Shown here: positions 17,967-27,197 of the stretch, piece by piece | How positions within the stretch are numbered: position 1 is the stretch's first letter | How the letters are laid out: each line of letters begins with the position of its first letter | NCBI RefSeq assembly: GCF_008868005.1 | Contig: NZ_WAAO01000002.1 | Coordinates: forward strand, 372,001-436,000 | Direction: 5' to 3' | Source: Microbacterium algeriense | GTDB taxonomy: Bacteria > Actinomycetota > Actinomycetes > Actinomycetales > Microbacteriaceae | DNA: 64,000 nt | Position numbers and translations under genes: made by a program | The notes under the pieces: model-generated | The model's input: only the letters and a program-made list of their open reading frames with translations | Told to the model about the DNA's origin: nothing | Databases searched by the model: none

Positions 17967-18308
17967 ATGCCCTTGAGAAGATTCGGTCGCCCCGGTCTGA
18001 TCGGACTCGCCGCGAGGACCGCCGTCGTCGCGGGAACGGCCGGCGCCGTCGGCGGTGCCATGTCGCGGCACCAGCAGCAGCGGGCGCAGCAGGAGTACGA
18101 GCAGGAGCAGTACGAAGCGGCGCAGCGGCAGGCGCAGGTCGACGCCGCCGCGCAGAACGCCGCGTCGTCCTACGCCGCGCCCGCTCCGCCGACGTCGGGC
18201 GGCGCCGACGACATGATCGCGAAGCTGCAGCAGCTGGCGGCGATGAAGGAATCCGGCGTGCTGTCGGACGAGGAGTTCGTCGCCGCCAAGCAGAAGCTGC
18301 TGAGCTGA
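17967..18308 (+). CDS. Small SHOCT-domain protein
   Basis: A 113-residue protein. A Gly/Ala-rich N-terminal segment (about 8-30) may associate with the membrane. A Gln/Glu-rich coiled stretch with many Gln and Tyr follows (about 32-60), then an Ala-rich linker and a C-terminal SHOCT motif (IAKLQQLAAMKESGVLSDEEF, in parts). The ATG at 17967 is 8 nt after AGGAAGG, so it is preferred over the in-frame GTG at 17958. It forms a coupled pair with the DUF6325 gene upstream. Function unknown. Confidence 0.72.
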   Translation: MPLRRFGRPGLIGLAARTAVVAGTAGAVGGAMSRHQQQRAQQEYEQEQYEAAQRQAQVDAAAQNAASSYAAPAPPTSGGADDMIAKLQQLAAMKESGVLSDEEFVAAKQKLLS

Positions 18309-18354
18309 CGGCGATCGCCGCATCTGCGGCGGGAACGGGCAGGGGAGGTCGCGG

Positions 18355-19644
18355 ATGAGCGAACTGGACGAGCTGCGTGCCAGGGTCGTGCTCCTGGAGC
18401 AGGAGAACGCCGCGCTGCGCGTGCCGCGCCGACGTACCAGCGGTCGGAGCATCCTCGCCGGTGTCGTGCTCGCTCTCGCAGTGCTCATGGCCCCGATCGC
18501 CGCGATGGGGACCTGGGCGCGCCTGCAGCTCGTGGACGCGGACCGTTTCGTCGCGACGTTCGCCCCGCTGGCTCAGGATCCCGACGTGCAGGATTTCGTC
18601 GCTGCGCAGGTGGGCGACGCGATCCAGGAGCAGGTCGACCTGGACGCTGTCGTCGGCGAGGTCTTCGACGGCCTGCGTGCACTCGACCTTCCGCCGCGCG
18701 CGGCCTCGGCGCTGAGCCTGCTCGAGGCTCCGGCGGCGAGCGGTCTCGCATCGCTCGTGGACGGCGTGGTCCACGATGTCGTCCGGTCCGACCAGTTCGC
18801 CGACATCTGGGCGCAGTCGCTGCGCGTCGCCCATGAACGCGCGGTCGCGATCATGCAGAACAGCCCGGACACCGCGCTGCAGCTCGCTGACGACGGCGTC
18901 CTGTCGCTCGACCTCGGCGTCGTCGTGGACCGGGTCAAGGACGCTCTCGCCGAACGCGGGGTCGGCTTCGCAGACCTCATCCCCGCGATCGACCGTTCGG
19001 TCCCCATCGCTCAGGCCGACGCGCTCGTGCTGACGCGGAGCATCTACCAGATCGCGGTCGTCGCGGGTTTCTGGATGCCGTGGCTCGTACTCGGTCTGAT
19101 CGTGGTCGGCGTGCTGCTCGCGCTGAACCGCGCACGGGCGCTCCTGTGGACCAGCATCGGTTTCGCCGGCGCGTTCCTGCTCCTCTCGGCGGGGATGGGC
19201 ATCGGGCGATCGTTCTTCGTGACGGCGGTGAGTCCGTCGGTCATGTCCGCGTCCGCAGCGCAGGCGCTGTTCGATCAGGTGACCTCCTTGCTCAGCTCGA
19301 CGATCCTCGCGCTGGCCCTCGTCGGCGTCCTCGTCGCCGCGTGGGCCTGGCTCGGCGGGACCAGCCGCAGCGCCGTCGCGAGCCGAGGCCTCCTGAACAG
19401 CGGGTTCGCCGCCGTCCGCGGCACGTGGGAGCGGCGGGGCCTGTCGACCGGCCGGTTCGGCGAACAGGTGGATCGCCTGCACGGGGTGATCGTCGTCGTC
19501 GCGATGGCGGTCGCCCTGCTGGTCGTGATCACCACGCGACCGGTCTCGTTCGCCACCGTGGTGGCTGTGGCCGCCTGGCTCGTCGTCTTCGCCATCGTGG
19601 TCGAGCTGGTGCGCCGTCCGCGGACGCTCACCCCGCCGGGGTGA
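18355..19644 (+). CDS. Integral membrane protein of unknown function
   Basis: A 429-residue protein. It has a short N-terminal coiled-coil (LDELRARVVLLEQENAAL, residues 3-20) and a membrane helix at about 29-53. An extracytoplasmic domain of about 180 residues carries repeated Asp/Val-rich helices, and three or more C-terminal helices lie at about 235-330 and 375-420. This resembles a group of conserved actinobacterial membrane proteins without assigned function. The start is ATG with GGGGAGG. It may be cotranscribed with the DUF6325-SHOCT pair 46 bp upstream. Its end overlaps the inverted repeat at 19626. Confidence 0.75.
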   Translation: MSELDELRARVVLLEQENAALRVPRRRTSGRSILAGVVLALAVLMAPIAAMGTWARLQLVDADRFVATFAPLAQDPDVQDFVAAQVGDAIQEQVDLDAVVGEVFDGLRALDLPPRAASALSLLEAPAASGLASLVDGVVHDVVRSDQFADIWAQSLRVAHERAVAIMQNSPDTALQLADDGVLSLDLGVVVDRVKDALAERGVGFADLIPAIDRSVPIAQADALVLTRSIYQIAVVAGFWMPWLVLGLIVVGVLLALNRARALLWTSIGFAGAFLLLSAGMGIGRSFFVTAVSPSVMSASAAQALFDQVTSLLSSTILALALVGVLVAAWAWLGGTSRSAVASRGLLNSGFAAVRGTWERRGLSTGRFGEQVDRLHGVIVVVAMAVALLVVITTRPVSFATVVAVAAWLVVFAIVVELVRRPRTLTPPG

Positions 19645-19646
19645 GC
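19626..19646. promoter_or_regulatory. Perfect 9-bp inverted repeat containing TCACCC-N5-GGGTGA
   Basis: GCTCACCCC-GCC-GGGGTGAGC. It spans the stop codon of the upstream gene and lies about 80 bp before arylsulfatase 2. It contains TCACCC (19628-19633) and GGGTGA (19639-19644) at the 5-bp spacing. It could also act as a terminator stem, though there is no T-run. Confidence 0.5.
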
Positions 19647-19724
19647 AGCATCCGCTCCACCCGCCCGTGCGGGGGATACTCGCCTCGACGCTGGTCAGCT
19701 GCACCCCGATCGAAGGAGACAGAT

Positions 19725-22058
19725 ATGCCGGAATTCAATTCGGACTTCGCCGGTGAGATCACGCTGGACGTCCGAGACTCGGTGCCGGACTGGTCACCGT
19801 ACGAGCTGACGTCAGCACCGGATGGTGCACCGAACATCCTCGTCGTGCTGTACGACGACACGGGGCTGGCCTCCTGGTCGCCGTACGGCGGGCGCATCAG
19901 CATGCCGACGATGGACCGGCTCGCCCGCGGCGGCCTCACCTACACGCAATGGCACACGACGGCGCTGTGCTCGCCGACCCGCTCGACGATGCTCACCGGC
20001 CGGAACCACCACGTCAACCGGGCCGGGGTCATCATGGAGGGCACGAACGGCTTCCCCGGGTTCGCCGGACGCCTGCCCGCCGAATGCGCCACGATCGGGC
20101 AGATCCTCCAGCAGAACGGCTACTCGACGTTCTGGGTCGGGAAGAACCACAACGTCCCGGAGGAGGACATCGCCCCCGGGGGCAATCGATCCATGTGGCC
20201 GCTCCAACTCGGCTTCGACCGCTTCTACGGCTTCCTGGGCGGCGAGACCAACAACTGGTACCCCGACCTCGTCGAGGACAACCACTTCATCGAGGCGCCG
20301 GCGACGCCGGAGGAGGGCTATCACCTGTCGAAGGACCTCGCCGACCAGGCGCTCAAGATGATCCGCAACCAGCAGGCCTCGAATCCGTCCAAGCCCTGGT
20401 ACATGTGGTTCTGTCCCGGAGCCAACCACGCCCCGCACCATGCGCCGGAGGAATACATCGAGAAGTACCGCGGTGCCTTCGACGACGGCTACGACGCCTA
20501 CCGCGAGTGGGTTCTCGCGCGCATGATCGACAAGGGCATCCTGCCGGAGGGAACGGCGCTGACCCCGTTCAATCCGCTGCCGGAGGAGGCGGCCAATCCG
20601 GCGGACCACGTCCGTCCCTGGGAGGAGCTCTCCGCCGACGAGAGGCGGCTGTTCGCCCGCTTCGCCGAGGTGTTCGCCGGTTTCTCGGAGTACACCGATG
20701 CGCAGGTGGGACGCATCATCGACTATCTGGAGGAGACCGGCCAGCTGGACAACACGCTCGTCTTCTACTGCGCCGACAACGGCGCGTCGGGGGAGGGCTC
20801 GCCGGACGGATCGGTCAACGAGAACAAGTTCTTCAACGGCTATCCGGACGACCTCGCCGAGAACCTCACCATGATCGACCGGCTCGGGTCCGCCGACACC
20901 TACAACCACTACCCGACCGGCTGGGCTGCGGCGTTCTCGACACCGTTCCAGATGTTCAAGCGCTACTCGCAGTACGCCGGCGGCACCTGCGACCCGATGG
21001 TGATCCACTGGCCGGCGGGGTTCCGGGCGAAGGGCGAACTGCGCCACCAGTATCACCACTCGGTCGACATCGTCTCCACGGTGCTCGATGTGATCGGCAT
21101 CGAGATGCCCGAGACCTTCCGCGGAGTCGCCCAGCACCCGCTCGACGGCGTGTCGATGAAGTACAGCTTCGACGCCGAACCGGACGGATCGACGAGGAAG
21201 AGCGTGCAGTACTACTCGATGCTCGGCACCCGCGGCATCTGGAAGGACGGATGGAAAGCGGCCGCGGTGCACGCCCCGCTCAGCGGCAAGGGACACTTCG
21301 AGGACGACGTCTGGGAGCTGTACCACGTCGCGGAGGACCGATCGGAGTCGAACGACCTGGCCGGGAGCCACCCGGAGAAGCTGCAGGAGCTCATCGCCGC
21401 CTGGTTCCAGCAGGCGGAGGCGAACTTCGCGCTTCCCCTCGACGACCGCTCGGCACGGGAGATCCTGGGTGTCGCGCGGCCGCAGGCCGAGGCGCCCCGC
21501 GAGCGGTACGTCTACTATCCCGGGACCGACGCGGTGCCCGAGAGCGTCGCGGTCAACCTGCGCGGCCGCTCGTACAAGATCGTCGCCGACGTCGTGCTCG
21601 ACGAGGGGGCGCAGGGGGTGATCTTCGCGCACGGCTCGCGGTTCGGCGGGCACACGCTCTTCATCAAGGACGACCGACTCACCTACGTCTACAACTTCCT
21701 GGGCATCCCCCCGGAGCAGACGTTCACGTCGGAGAGGCTCACACCCGGCCCGCACACCGTCGGCGTCGACTTCGTCCGTGAAGGCGCGGGCGAGCACGGG
21801 GAATCCGTCGGCACGGCGACACTGTACGTCGACGATCGCGCCGTCGCCTCCGGCCCCATGCGGGCGCAGGTCGGGAAGTTCACGCTGTGCGGCGACGGCC
21901 TCTGCGTCGGATGGGACAGCGCGGATCCGGTGAGTCGCCAGTACGGCAACCCGTTCCCGTTCACGGGCGGGAAGCTCCTCGGTGTCGGGATCGACGTCAG
22001 CACGGAGCAGTACCGTGACCTGGAGCTCGAGGCGGCCGCGATGCTCTCGCGGGAGTGA
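19725..22058 (+). CDS. Arylsulfatase, long AtsA-type, copy 2
   Basis: A 777-residue type I sulfatase, close paralogue of the protein at 5380-7722. The active-site CSPTRS places the formylglycine precursor at Cys82, and Asp44-Asp45 bind the metal. The middle (GWAAAFSTPFQMFKRY) and the C-terminal beta-rich domain (GDGLCVGWDSADPVS) are also conserved between the two copies. There is no signal peptide, so it is probably cytosolic. The ATG at 19725 has GAAGGAG 6 nt upstream. A perfect TCACCC-N5-GGGTGA dyad lies upstream. It ends in a bidirectional hairpin facing the HAD gene. The natural substrate is unknown; sulfated lipids, sterols or phenols are possible. Confidence 0.93.
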   Translation: MPEFNSDFAGEITLDVRDSVPDWSPYELTSAPDGAPNILVVLYDDTGLASWSPYGGRISMPTMDRLARGGLTYTQWHTTALCSPTRSTMLTGRNHHVNRAGVIMEGTNGFPGFAGRLPAECATIGQILQQNGYSTFWVGKNHNVPEEDIAPGGNRSMWPLQLGFDRFYGFLGGETNNWYPDLVEDNHFIEAPATPEEGYHLSKDLADQALKMIRNQQASNPSKPWYMWFCPGANHAPHHAPEEYIEKYRGAFDDGYDAYREWVLARMIDKGILPEGTALTPFNPLPEEAANPADHVRPWEELSADERRLFARFAEVFAGFSEYTDAQVGRIIDYLEETGQLDNTLVFYCADNGASGEGSPDGSVNENKFFNGYPDDLAENLTMIDRLGSADTYNHYPTGWAAAFSTPFQMFKRYSQYAGGTCDPMVIHWPAGFRAKGELRHQYHHSVDIVSTVLDVIGIEMPETFRGVAQHPLDGVSMKYSFDAEPDGSTRKSVQYYSMLGTRGIWKDGWKAAAVHAPLSGKGHFEDDVWELYHVAEDRSESNDLAGSHPEKLQELIAAWFQQAEANFALPLDDRSAREILGVARPQAEAPRERYVYYPGTDAVPESVAVNLRGRSYKIVADVVLDEGAQGVIFAHGSRFGGHTLFIKDDRLTYVYNFLGIPPEQTFTSERLTPGPHTVGVDFVREGAGEHGESVGTATLYVDDRAVASGPMRAQVGKFTLCGDGLCVGWDSADPVSRQYGNPFPFTGGKLLGVGIDVSTEQYRDLELEAAAMLSRE

Positions 22059-22066
22059 GACGCGGA

Positions 22067-22104
22067 CGCGGGGTCCGCGGCGGGGTGTTCGCCCGGACCC
22101 CGCG
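22067..22104. terminator. Bidirectional hairpin between arylsulfatase 2 and the HAD gene
   Basis: An 11-bp perfect GC-rich stem (22067-22077 with 22094-22104) and a 16-nt loop, between two convergent genes. There is no strong T-run, as is common for actinobacterial terminators. Confidence 0.55.
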
Positions 22105-22108
22105 CCCG

Positions 22109-23071
22109 TCAGACCGAGGCCGCCCCTTCTCCGGGGACCCCTTCTCCGGGGAACACCGTCGCCCAGTCCTCGCGCACGCTCACGACCGTGTACCCCCGGT
22201 CAGCGGCGACGGAGAGCGCCTTCTCGGCTCCCGCGTCGTAGGGGGCGTCGCCGCGATCGTCGTCGTCATGGTGGACGAGCATCGCGAAACCGGGGCGGGG
22301 CCCGCGGCGGGCGAAGTCGAGCATCGCCATGTCGCCGTTGGAGTTGCCGCCGGCGAAGAGCGGCCGTCGCCCGATCCGACTCCAGATCCGCACGGGCTTC
22401 TCGGGGCCGTCGTCGAAGAAGGCCAGCGATGAGGAGTAGTGCACGGACGCGTCTTCCTCGTTCCAGGTGAGGCCGAAAGCGGAGCCGACCACTCGCTCGG
22501 GCGGGATGCCGTAGTTGGCCTGCGTCATGGGGCGCATGAAGTCGCGCTCGCCGCCGGAGACGATGTAGCAGGTGAAGCCGTGCAGCTCGAGGTGGCGGAG
22601 GAGCTCGACCATCGGCTGGTACACGGCGGCGGAGTACGGACGCCGCAGCGTGGGGTGCTGTGCGGTGCGGTAGAACTCCGCCACGGATCGGGCGTACTCC
22701 TCGACGCTCACGCCGTCCGTGAGGCCGACCAGCGCCTGGATGATGATCTGCAGGTCGGTGTCGTCGCCGCCGTAGTGCTTGTCGATCGCGGCGCTCAGCC
22801 AGCCGAAGTCGCCGCTCACCGCCGCGCGGTAGGGCTGCCGTTCGGTCAGTTCCGGGGAACGCTGCGCTGCTGCGCGCCACTGCTCGACCACGTAGTGCAG
22901 CTGTGTGGGCATCGGCTTCTCGGTCCACAGTGTGCCGTCGTTGTCGAACACCGCGACGCGCTCCGCCACCGGCACCGCATCGGGTCCCTCGCTCACGGCG
23001 GCCACGAAGGCCTCGATGTCTCGGCGCGTGCGGGTGTCGCGCCATGAGGGCAGGGCCGTCTGATCCGTCAT
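22109..23071 (-). CDS. HAD superfamily hydrolase
   Basis: A 320-residue phosphatase-type HAD protein. Motif I is VAVFDNDGTLW with the nucleophile Asp43 and the acid-base Asp45. Motif II lies in CYIVSGGERDF and motif III/IV in FAGGNSNGDMAML. It lacks a signal peptide. The substrate is unknown; phosphoserine-phosphatase-like or phosphonate activities are possible in this family. It starts at the ATG at 23071 (TDQTALPSW), where homology begins, with a modest GAGG upstream. It is convergent with arylsulfatase 2. HAD genes of this type and long arylsulfatases occur together in this window and may act in one pathway. Confidence 0.82.
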   Translation of the reverse strand: MTDQTALPSWRDTRTRRDIEAFVAAVSEGPDAVPVAERVAVFDNDGTLWTEKPMPTQLHYVVEQWRAAAQRSPELTERQPYRAAVSGDFGWLSAAIDKHYGGDDTDLQIIIQALVGLTDGVSVEEYARSVAEFYRTAQHPTLRRPYSAAVYQPMVELLRHLELHGFTCYIVSGGERDFMRPMTQANYGIPPERVVGSAFGLTWNEEDASVHYSSSLAFFDDGPEKPVRIWSRIGRRPLFAGGNSNGDMAMLDFARRGPRPGFAMLVHHDDDDRGDAPYDAGAEKALSVAADRGYTVVSVREDWATVFPGEGVPGEGAASV

Positions 23072-23145
23072 CTCGAAACCTCGACTCCCGTGGAGTGATG
23101 AGCGACTCCAGCGTGGCACGCCACGGCGGGGGGCGACGCGGCAGG

Positions 23146-23162
23146 TCGCCCGGGAAGGGTGA
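23146..23162. promoter_or_regulatory. TCGCCC-N5-GGGTGA dyad
   Basis: A one-mismatch copy of the 5-bp-spaced element in the divergent gap between the HAD gene and copZ, 75 bp upstream of the HAD start. Confidence 0.35.
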
Positions 23163-23191
23163 GGACGCCCCCGATATCCGGCGTCTTCGTG

Positions 23192-23220
23192 TTGCCGGGA
23201 ATACCCGCCATGGGTATAGG
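23192..23220 (+). promoter_or_regulatory. copZ promoter
   Basis: TTGCCG at 23192-23197, a 17-bp spacer and TATAGG at 23215-23220 form a clear promoter. Its -10 overlaps the first of the two copper-type operators. Confidence 0.6.
23201..23217. promoter_or_regulatory. CsoR-like operator 1 (ATACCC-N5-GGGTAT)
   Basis: A perfect 6-bp dyad with a 5-bp spacer, overlapping the spacer and the first bases of the -10. The sequence type (ATACCC/GGGTAT) is that of copper-sensing CsoR operators. No csoR gene is in the window. Confidence 0.55.
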
Positions 23221-23235
23221 GTTGGGAAAGACAAG

Positions 23236-23250
23236 TACCCCATTGGGGTA
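23236..23250. promoter_or_regulatory. CsoR-like operator 2 (TACCCC-N3-GGGGTA)
   Basis: A perfect 6-bp dyad with a 3-bp spacer, 34 bp centre to centre from the first, just downstream of the expected start of transcription. Together the two sites would block the promoter when copper is low. Confidence 0.55.
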
Positions 23251-23275
23251 TCCCGAATCGAGAAGAGGAGAGGTC

Positions 23276-23488
23276 ATGCGCACGAGCGAGTACCAGGTCA
23301 CCGGAATGAGCTGCGGTCACTGCGAGGTCGCGATCCGGGGCGAGGTCGGCCAGGTGCCCGGCGTCGATTCGATCGAGGTGAGTGCTCGGACGGGCCGCCT
23401 CGTCGTCACGAGCGCCGGGCCGATCGACGACGACGCGATCCTCGCCGCCGTCGACGAGGCCGGCTACCAGGCGACGCGTTCCCGATGA
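23276..23488 (+). CDS. copZ: Copper chaperone CopZ-like, HMA domain
   Basis: A 70-residue single heavy-metal-associated domain with the metal motif GMSCGHC (Cys13 and Cys16). It should carry Cu(I) and hand it to the ATPase encoded at 24515. The ATG at 23276 follows AGAGGAGAGG; an upstream in-frame start lies inside the promoter. The stop overlaps the start of the next gene (ATGA), so the two are coupled. It leads a copper operon copZ - secreted protein - copA - YHS - copB. Confidence 0.9.
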   Translation: MRTSEYQVTGMSCGHCEVAIRGEVGQVPGVDSIEVSARTGRLVVTSAGPIDDDAILAAVDEAGYQATRSR

Positions 23489-24438
23489 ACACCGCAGGCC
23501 GTCTCGGCATCTACGGCGCAGGTCTCGTCGTCGTGTTCGGAGCGGCTTTCGCGACCGCCGGCGCGCTGGTGCCCGATGCCGCCGTCTCCGCATGGACGGA
23601 TCAAGCGCGGCACGACCAGACCCCGACCGAGCAGGAACGACACACCGCGGGCCCCGCGGCCGCACAGGAGGAAGACATGAGCGGAGTGACGATCGCCGCA
23701 TCCGGGTACGTCCTCGGACCGATCTCCGCGCCGGCCGACCCCGGCGCACCGGGGGAGCTGTCGTTCCGCATCACCGATGCGCTCGGCGATCCGGTCACCG
23801 GCTACGAGACCGCGCACGACAAGCAGCTCCACCTCATCGTGGTGCGCAGTGACGGCACCGCATACCGGCACGTCCACCCCGAGCTGGACACCGCCACCGG
23901 GACGTGGTCGCTGCCGTGGACGTGGGATGCCGCCGGCACGTACCGGGTGTACGCGGACTTCACCGGGCAAGGAGGCGTCAGCGCGACGCTGTCGCGGACG
24001 GTCGACGTCGCAGGCCCCCTCGCCCCGGCCGCGCCGGCCGACACGAGGACGACCGCGAGTGTCGACGGGTTCGACGTGCGAGTCCGGGGCGACGTGGTCG
24101 CCGGCACCGGAAGCGAGCTGACGGTGGAGGTCACCCGAGACGGCGAGGCGGTCACCACGCTCGAGCCGTATCTGGGCGCCTTCGGGCACCTCGTCGCCCT
24201 GCGCCAGGGGGACCTCGCGTATCTGCACGTCCACGCCCATGGGGAGGAGCCGCAGGCGGAGGAGCTCTCCGGTCCTGAGGTGCGCTTCACCGTGCAGGCC
24301 CCGACCGCTGGACGATATCTGCTCTACCTCGACTTCCAGGTCGACGGGACGGTGCACACCGCGCCGTTCGTGATCGAGGCCGCCGCTCCTATGGCTGAGA
24401 CGCCAGCCGGGACCGGCGACGACCACGAGGGGCATTGA
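23485..24438 (+). CDS. His-rich secreted or membrane-anchored protein of the copper operon
   Basis: A 317-residue protein. A Gly/Ala/Val-rich N-terminal signal or anchor helix (about 8-32) is followed by an Ala/Gln-rich linker. Two beta-rich domains of about 110 residues come next; each carries a His cluster ([19 protein letters not shown] and [12 protein letters not shown]), and the tail ends DDHEGH. The paired Hxx/HVH clusters suggest extracytoplasmic metal, probably copper, binding, but I do not recognise a named family. It overlaps copZ by 4 bp and sits 76 bp before copA. Confidence 0.72.
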   Translation: MNTAGRLGIYGAGLVVVFGAAFATAGALVPDAAVSAWTDQARHDQTPTEQERHTAGPAAAQEEDMSGVTIAASGYVLGPISAPADPGAPGELSFRITDALGDPVTGYETAHDKQLHLIVVRSDGTAYRHVHPELDTATGTWSLPWTWDAAGTYRVYADFTGQGGVSATLSRTVDVAGPLAPAAPADTRTTASVDGFDVRVRGDVVAGTGSELTVEVTRDGEAVTTLEPYLGAFGHLVALRQGDLAYLHVHAHGEEPQAEELSGPEVRFTVQAPTAGRYLLYLDFQVDGTVHTAPFVIEAAAPMAETPAGTGDDHEGH

Positions 24439-24514
24439 GACCCGTGCTGTACCGACGCCCGCCACGAGGAGCCGCGCTCCCGGGCGGGGAACGCGAAGGA
24501 TCGAGGAGATCATC

Positions 24515-26839
24515 ATGACCGACACGCAGCACGCAGCCGCAGCCAGCGTGGAGCTGGAGATCGGCGGAATGACCTGCGCCTCGTGCGCGATGCGGATCGA
24601 GAAGAAGCTCAACCGCATCGACGGCGTGACGGCGACCGTGAACTACGCCACAGAGAAGGCGAAGATCACGGCGCCGGCGGGAATCGACCCGTCTGTGCTC
24701 ATCGCCGAGGTCGAGAAGACCGGGTACACCGCAGCGCTTCCCGCGCCTGTGGCGACGACTCCGGCGCCCGATGCCGAGTCTGCATCGGACAGGGAGCTGA
24801 CGGATCTCCGGCACCGCCTGATCGCCTCGATCGTGCTGACCGTCCCCGTCGTCGCGATGGCGATGATCCCCGCCCTCCAGTTCACCTCCTGGCAGTGGCT
24901 CTCGCTCGCGCTCGCCGCCCCCGTCATCGTCTGGGCGGCCTGGCCCTTCCACAGGGCCGCCTGGACGAACCTCCGCCACGGCGCGGCCACCATGGACACC
25001 CTCATCTCCCTGGGTACCGTCGCCGCGCTGCTGTGGTCCCTCTACGCCCTGTTCCTCGGCACCGCCGGGGTGCCGGGGATGACCCACCCGTTCGAACTCA
25101 CGGTGGCGCCGAGCGACGGCGCCGCCAACATCTACCTCGAGGTCGGCGCCGGGGTCACGACCTTCATCCTCGCCGGCCGCTATTTCGAGAAGCGCTCGAG
25201 GCGACAGGCCGGGGCGGCGCTGCGTGCGCTCCTGGAACTCGGGGCGAAGGACGTCGCCGTGCTGCGCGACGGCATCGAGATGCGGATCCCCACGACGGAC
25301 CTGAAGCCCGACGACGAGTTCGTGGTGCGGCCGGGGGAGAAGATCGCCACCGACGGGGTGATCGTCTCGGGAACCTCCGCCGTCGACGCATCGATGCTGA
25401 CGGGGGAGTCGGTGCCGGTCGAGGTGGGAGAGGGAGACGCCGTCACCGGCGCCACCGTGAACGCCGGAGGTCGACTGGTCGTCCGGGCCACGCGCGTCGG
25501 CTCCGACACGCAGCTGGCGCAGATGGCGAAGCTCGTCGAGGAGGCGCAGACCGGGAAGGCCGAGGTGCAGCGGCTGGCCGACCGCGTCTCGGGGATCTTC
25601 GTCCCGATCGTGATCGCCGTCGCCCTCGGCACGCTCGGCGCCTGGCTCGGAGCGGGCTTCCCCCCGTCCGCCGCCTTCACGGCCGCCGTGGCCGTCCTCA
25701 TCATCGCCTGCCCGTGCGCGCTCGGTCTCGCCACCCCGACGGCGCTGCTGGTCGGCACCGGACGCGGCGCTCAGATGGGCATCCTGATCAAGGGGCCGGA
25801 AGTTCTCGAATCCACACGGACGGTCGACACGGTCGTCCTCGACAAGACCGGCACCGTCACCAGCGGGAGGATGACGCTCACCGGCGTCCACACCGCGGAG
25901 GGCGTGGGGCGGGACGAGCTGCTGCGCCTCGCCGGAGCCGTCGAGGACGCGTCCGAGCATCCGATCGCCCAGGCGATCGCGAAGGCGGCGACGCAGGAGA
26001 CCGGAGCGCTCCCGGCGCCGGAGGACTTCGCCAACATCGAGGGCAAGGGGGTGCAGGGGATGGTCGACGGGCACGCGGTGCTGGTCGGCCGGGAGTCGCT
26101 GCTCGCCGAATGGTCGCAGCACCTGCCCGCCGCGCTCGCCGCAGCCAAGGCCGAGGCCGAGAGCCAGGGCAAGACGGCCGTCGCCGTGGGGTGGGACGGA
26201 GAGGCGCGCGGCGTCCTCGTCGTGGCGGACGCGGTGAAGCCCACCAGTGCGCAGGCGATCGTGCAGCTGAAGCGTCTGGGACTGACGCCCATCCTCCTCA
26301 CAGGTGACAACCGGACCGTCGCAGAGCGGATCGCGGCCGAGGTCGGCATCACCGAGGTCATCGCCGAGGTGCTGCCGCAGGACAAAGTCGACGTCGTCAC
26401 GCGCCTCCAGCGCGAGGGCAGGGTGGTGGCGATGGTGGGGGACGGCGTGAACGACGCGGCCGCCCTCGCTCAGGCCGACCTCGGGCTGGCGATGGGCACC
26501 GGCACCGACGTCGCCATCGAGGCCAGCGACATCACCCTGGTGCGCGGAGATCTGCGCAGTGCGGCGGACGCCATCCGGCTCTCCCGGAAGACGCTCGGCA
26601 CGATCAAGGGGAACCTGTTCTGGGCCTTCGCGTACAACGTCGCCGCGATCCCGCTCGCGGCGCTCGGGCTGCTCAACCCCATGCTCGCCGGTGCGGCGAT
26701 GGCGTTCTCCAGCGTCTTCGTCGTCGGCAACAGCCTCCGCCTCCGCTCCTTCCGGAGCCAGGCGGTGGACCCCTCCCCGTCGGAGACCCCGGCACGGCGC
26801 GAGCGCTCGGTGCCGGCAGCCTCCGCGGACACCCACTGA
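24515..26839 (+). CDS. copA: Copper-exporting P1B-1 ATPase
   Basis: A 774-residue Cu(I) pump. One N-terminal HMA domain has GMTCASC (Cys21 and Cys24). Eight membrane segments are expected; the transport motif CPC is at residues 399-401. TGES lies in the actuator domain, the phosphorylation motif DKTGT starts at Asp443, SEHP is in the nucleotide domain and GDGVND is at about 642-647. It exports Cu(I) at the expense of ATP. The ATG at 24515 is preceded by GAGGAG. Its neighbours (copZ, YHS, copB) and the CsoR-like operators support the copper role. Confidence 0.93.
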   Translation: MTDTQHAAAASVELEIGGMTCASCAMRIEKKLNRIDGVTATVNYATEKAKITAPAGIDPSVLIAEVEKTGYTAALPAPVATTPAPDAESASDRELTDLRHRLIASIVLTVPVVAMAMIPALQFTSWQWLSLALAAPVIVWAAWPFHRAAWTNLRHGAATMDTLISLGTVAALLWSLYALFLGTAGVPGMTHPFELTVAPSDGAANIYLEVGAGVTTFILAGRYFEKRSRRQAGAALRALLELGAKDVAVLRDGIEMRIPTTDLKPDDEFVVRPGEKIATDGVIVSGTSAVDASMLTGESVPVEVGEGDAVTGATVNAGGRLVVRATRVGSDTQLAQMAKLVEEAQTGKAEVQRLADRVSGIFVPIVIAVALGTLGAWLGAGFPPSAAFTAAVAVLIIACPCALGLATPTALLVGTGRGAQMGILIKGPEVLESTRTVDTVVLDKTGTVTSGRMTLTGVHTAEGVGRDELLRLAGAVEDASEHPIAQAIAKAATQETGALPAPEDFANIEGKGVQGMVDGHAVLVGRESLLAEWSQHLPAALAAAKAEAESQGKTAVAVGWDGEARGVLVVADAVKPTSAQAIVQLKRLGLTPILLTGDNRTVAERIAAEVGITEVIAEVLPQDKVDVVTRLQREGRVVAMVGDGVNDAAALAQADLGLAMGTGTDVAIEASDITLVRGDLRSAADAIRLSRKTLGTIKGNLFWAFAYNVAAIPLAALGLLNPMLAGAAMAFSSVFVVGNSLRLRSFRSQAVDPSPSETPARRERSVPAASADTH

Positions 26840-26859
26840 GATCGAAAGAGGAGCATCAC

Positions 26860-27123
26860 ATGTCCGATTCCCCCGCAGCGTCCTGCTGCAGCATCGACGG
26901 CGGCAGTCGCGTGTCCGCCGAAGGACGCAGAGACCTGCTCGCCACGCCCGCCGACGGCACGGCGGAGTGCCCGGTGATGGTCGGCAGCCCCGTCGTGATC
27001 GCCGACGCGGAAGCCGCAGGGCTCTTCCGCGATCATGACGGCACGCGCTACTACTTCTGCTGCGCAGGGTGCGGCCCGGCCTTCGACGCCGACCCCGCGA
27101 AGTACGCCGTCGCAGCAGCCTGA
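26860..27123 (+). CDS. Small YHS domain protein
   Basis: An 87-residue protein. A short N-terminal Cys pair (ASCC, residues 8-9) is followed by a YHS-type module: ECPVMVGSPVV, then YYFCCAGCGPAFDADPAKY, with Cys ligands for a metal. YHS domains often accompany copper pumps, sometimes fused to them. ATG with AAAGAGGAG upstream, 20 bp after copA. A long hairpin follows it, before copB. Confidence 0.85.
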   Translation: MSDSPAASCCSIDGGSRVSAEGRRDLLATPADGTAECPVMVGSPVVIADAEAAGLFRDHDGTRYYFCCAGCGPAFDADPAKYAVAAA

Positions 27124-27134
27124 TCACACTCCGT

Positions 27135-27171
27135 CCCGTTCGGGGCCGGCGACACTCCGGCCCCGAACGGG
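27135..27171 (+). terminator. 15-bp hairpin between the YHS gene and copB
   Basis: A perfect 15-bp GC-rich stem (27135-27149 with 27157-27171) and a 7-nt loop, 11 bp after the YHS stop. No T-run follows, so it may lower rather than abolish read-through into copB, or it may stabilise the upstream mRNA. Confidence 0.55.
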
Positions 27172-27197
27172 TACCGTCTTCCGCAGAGGAGAGGTCC

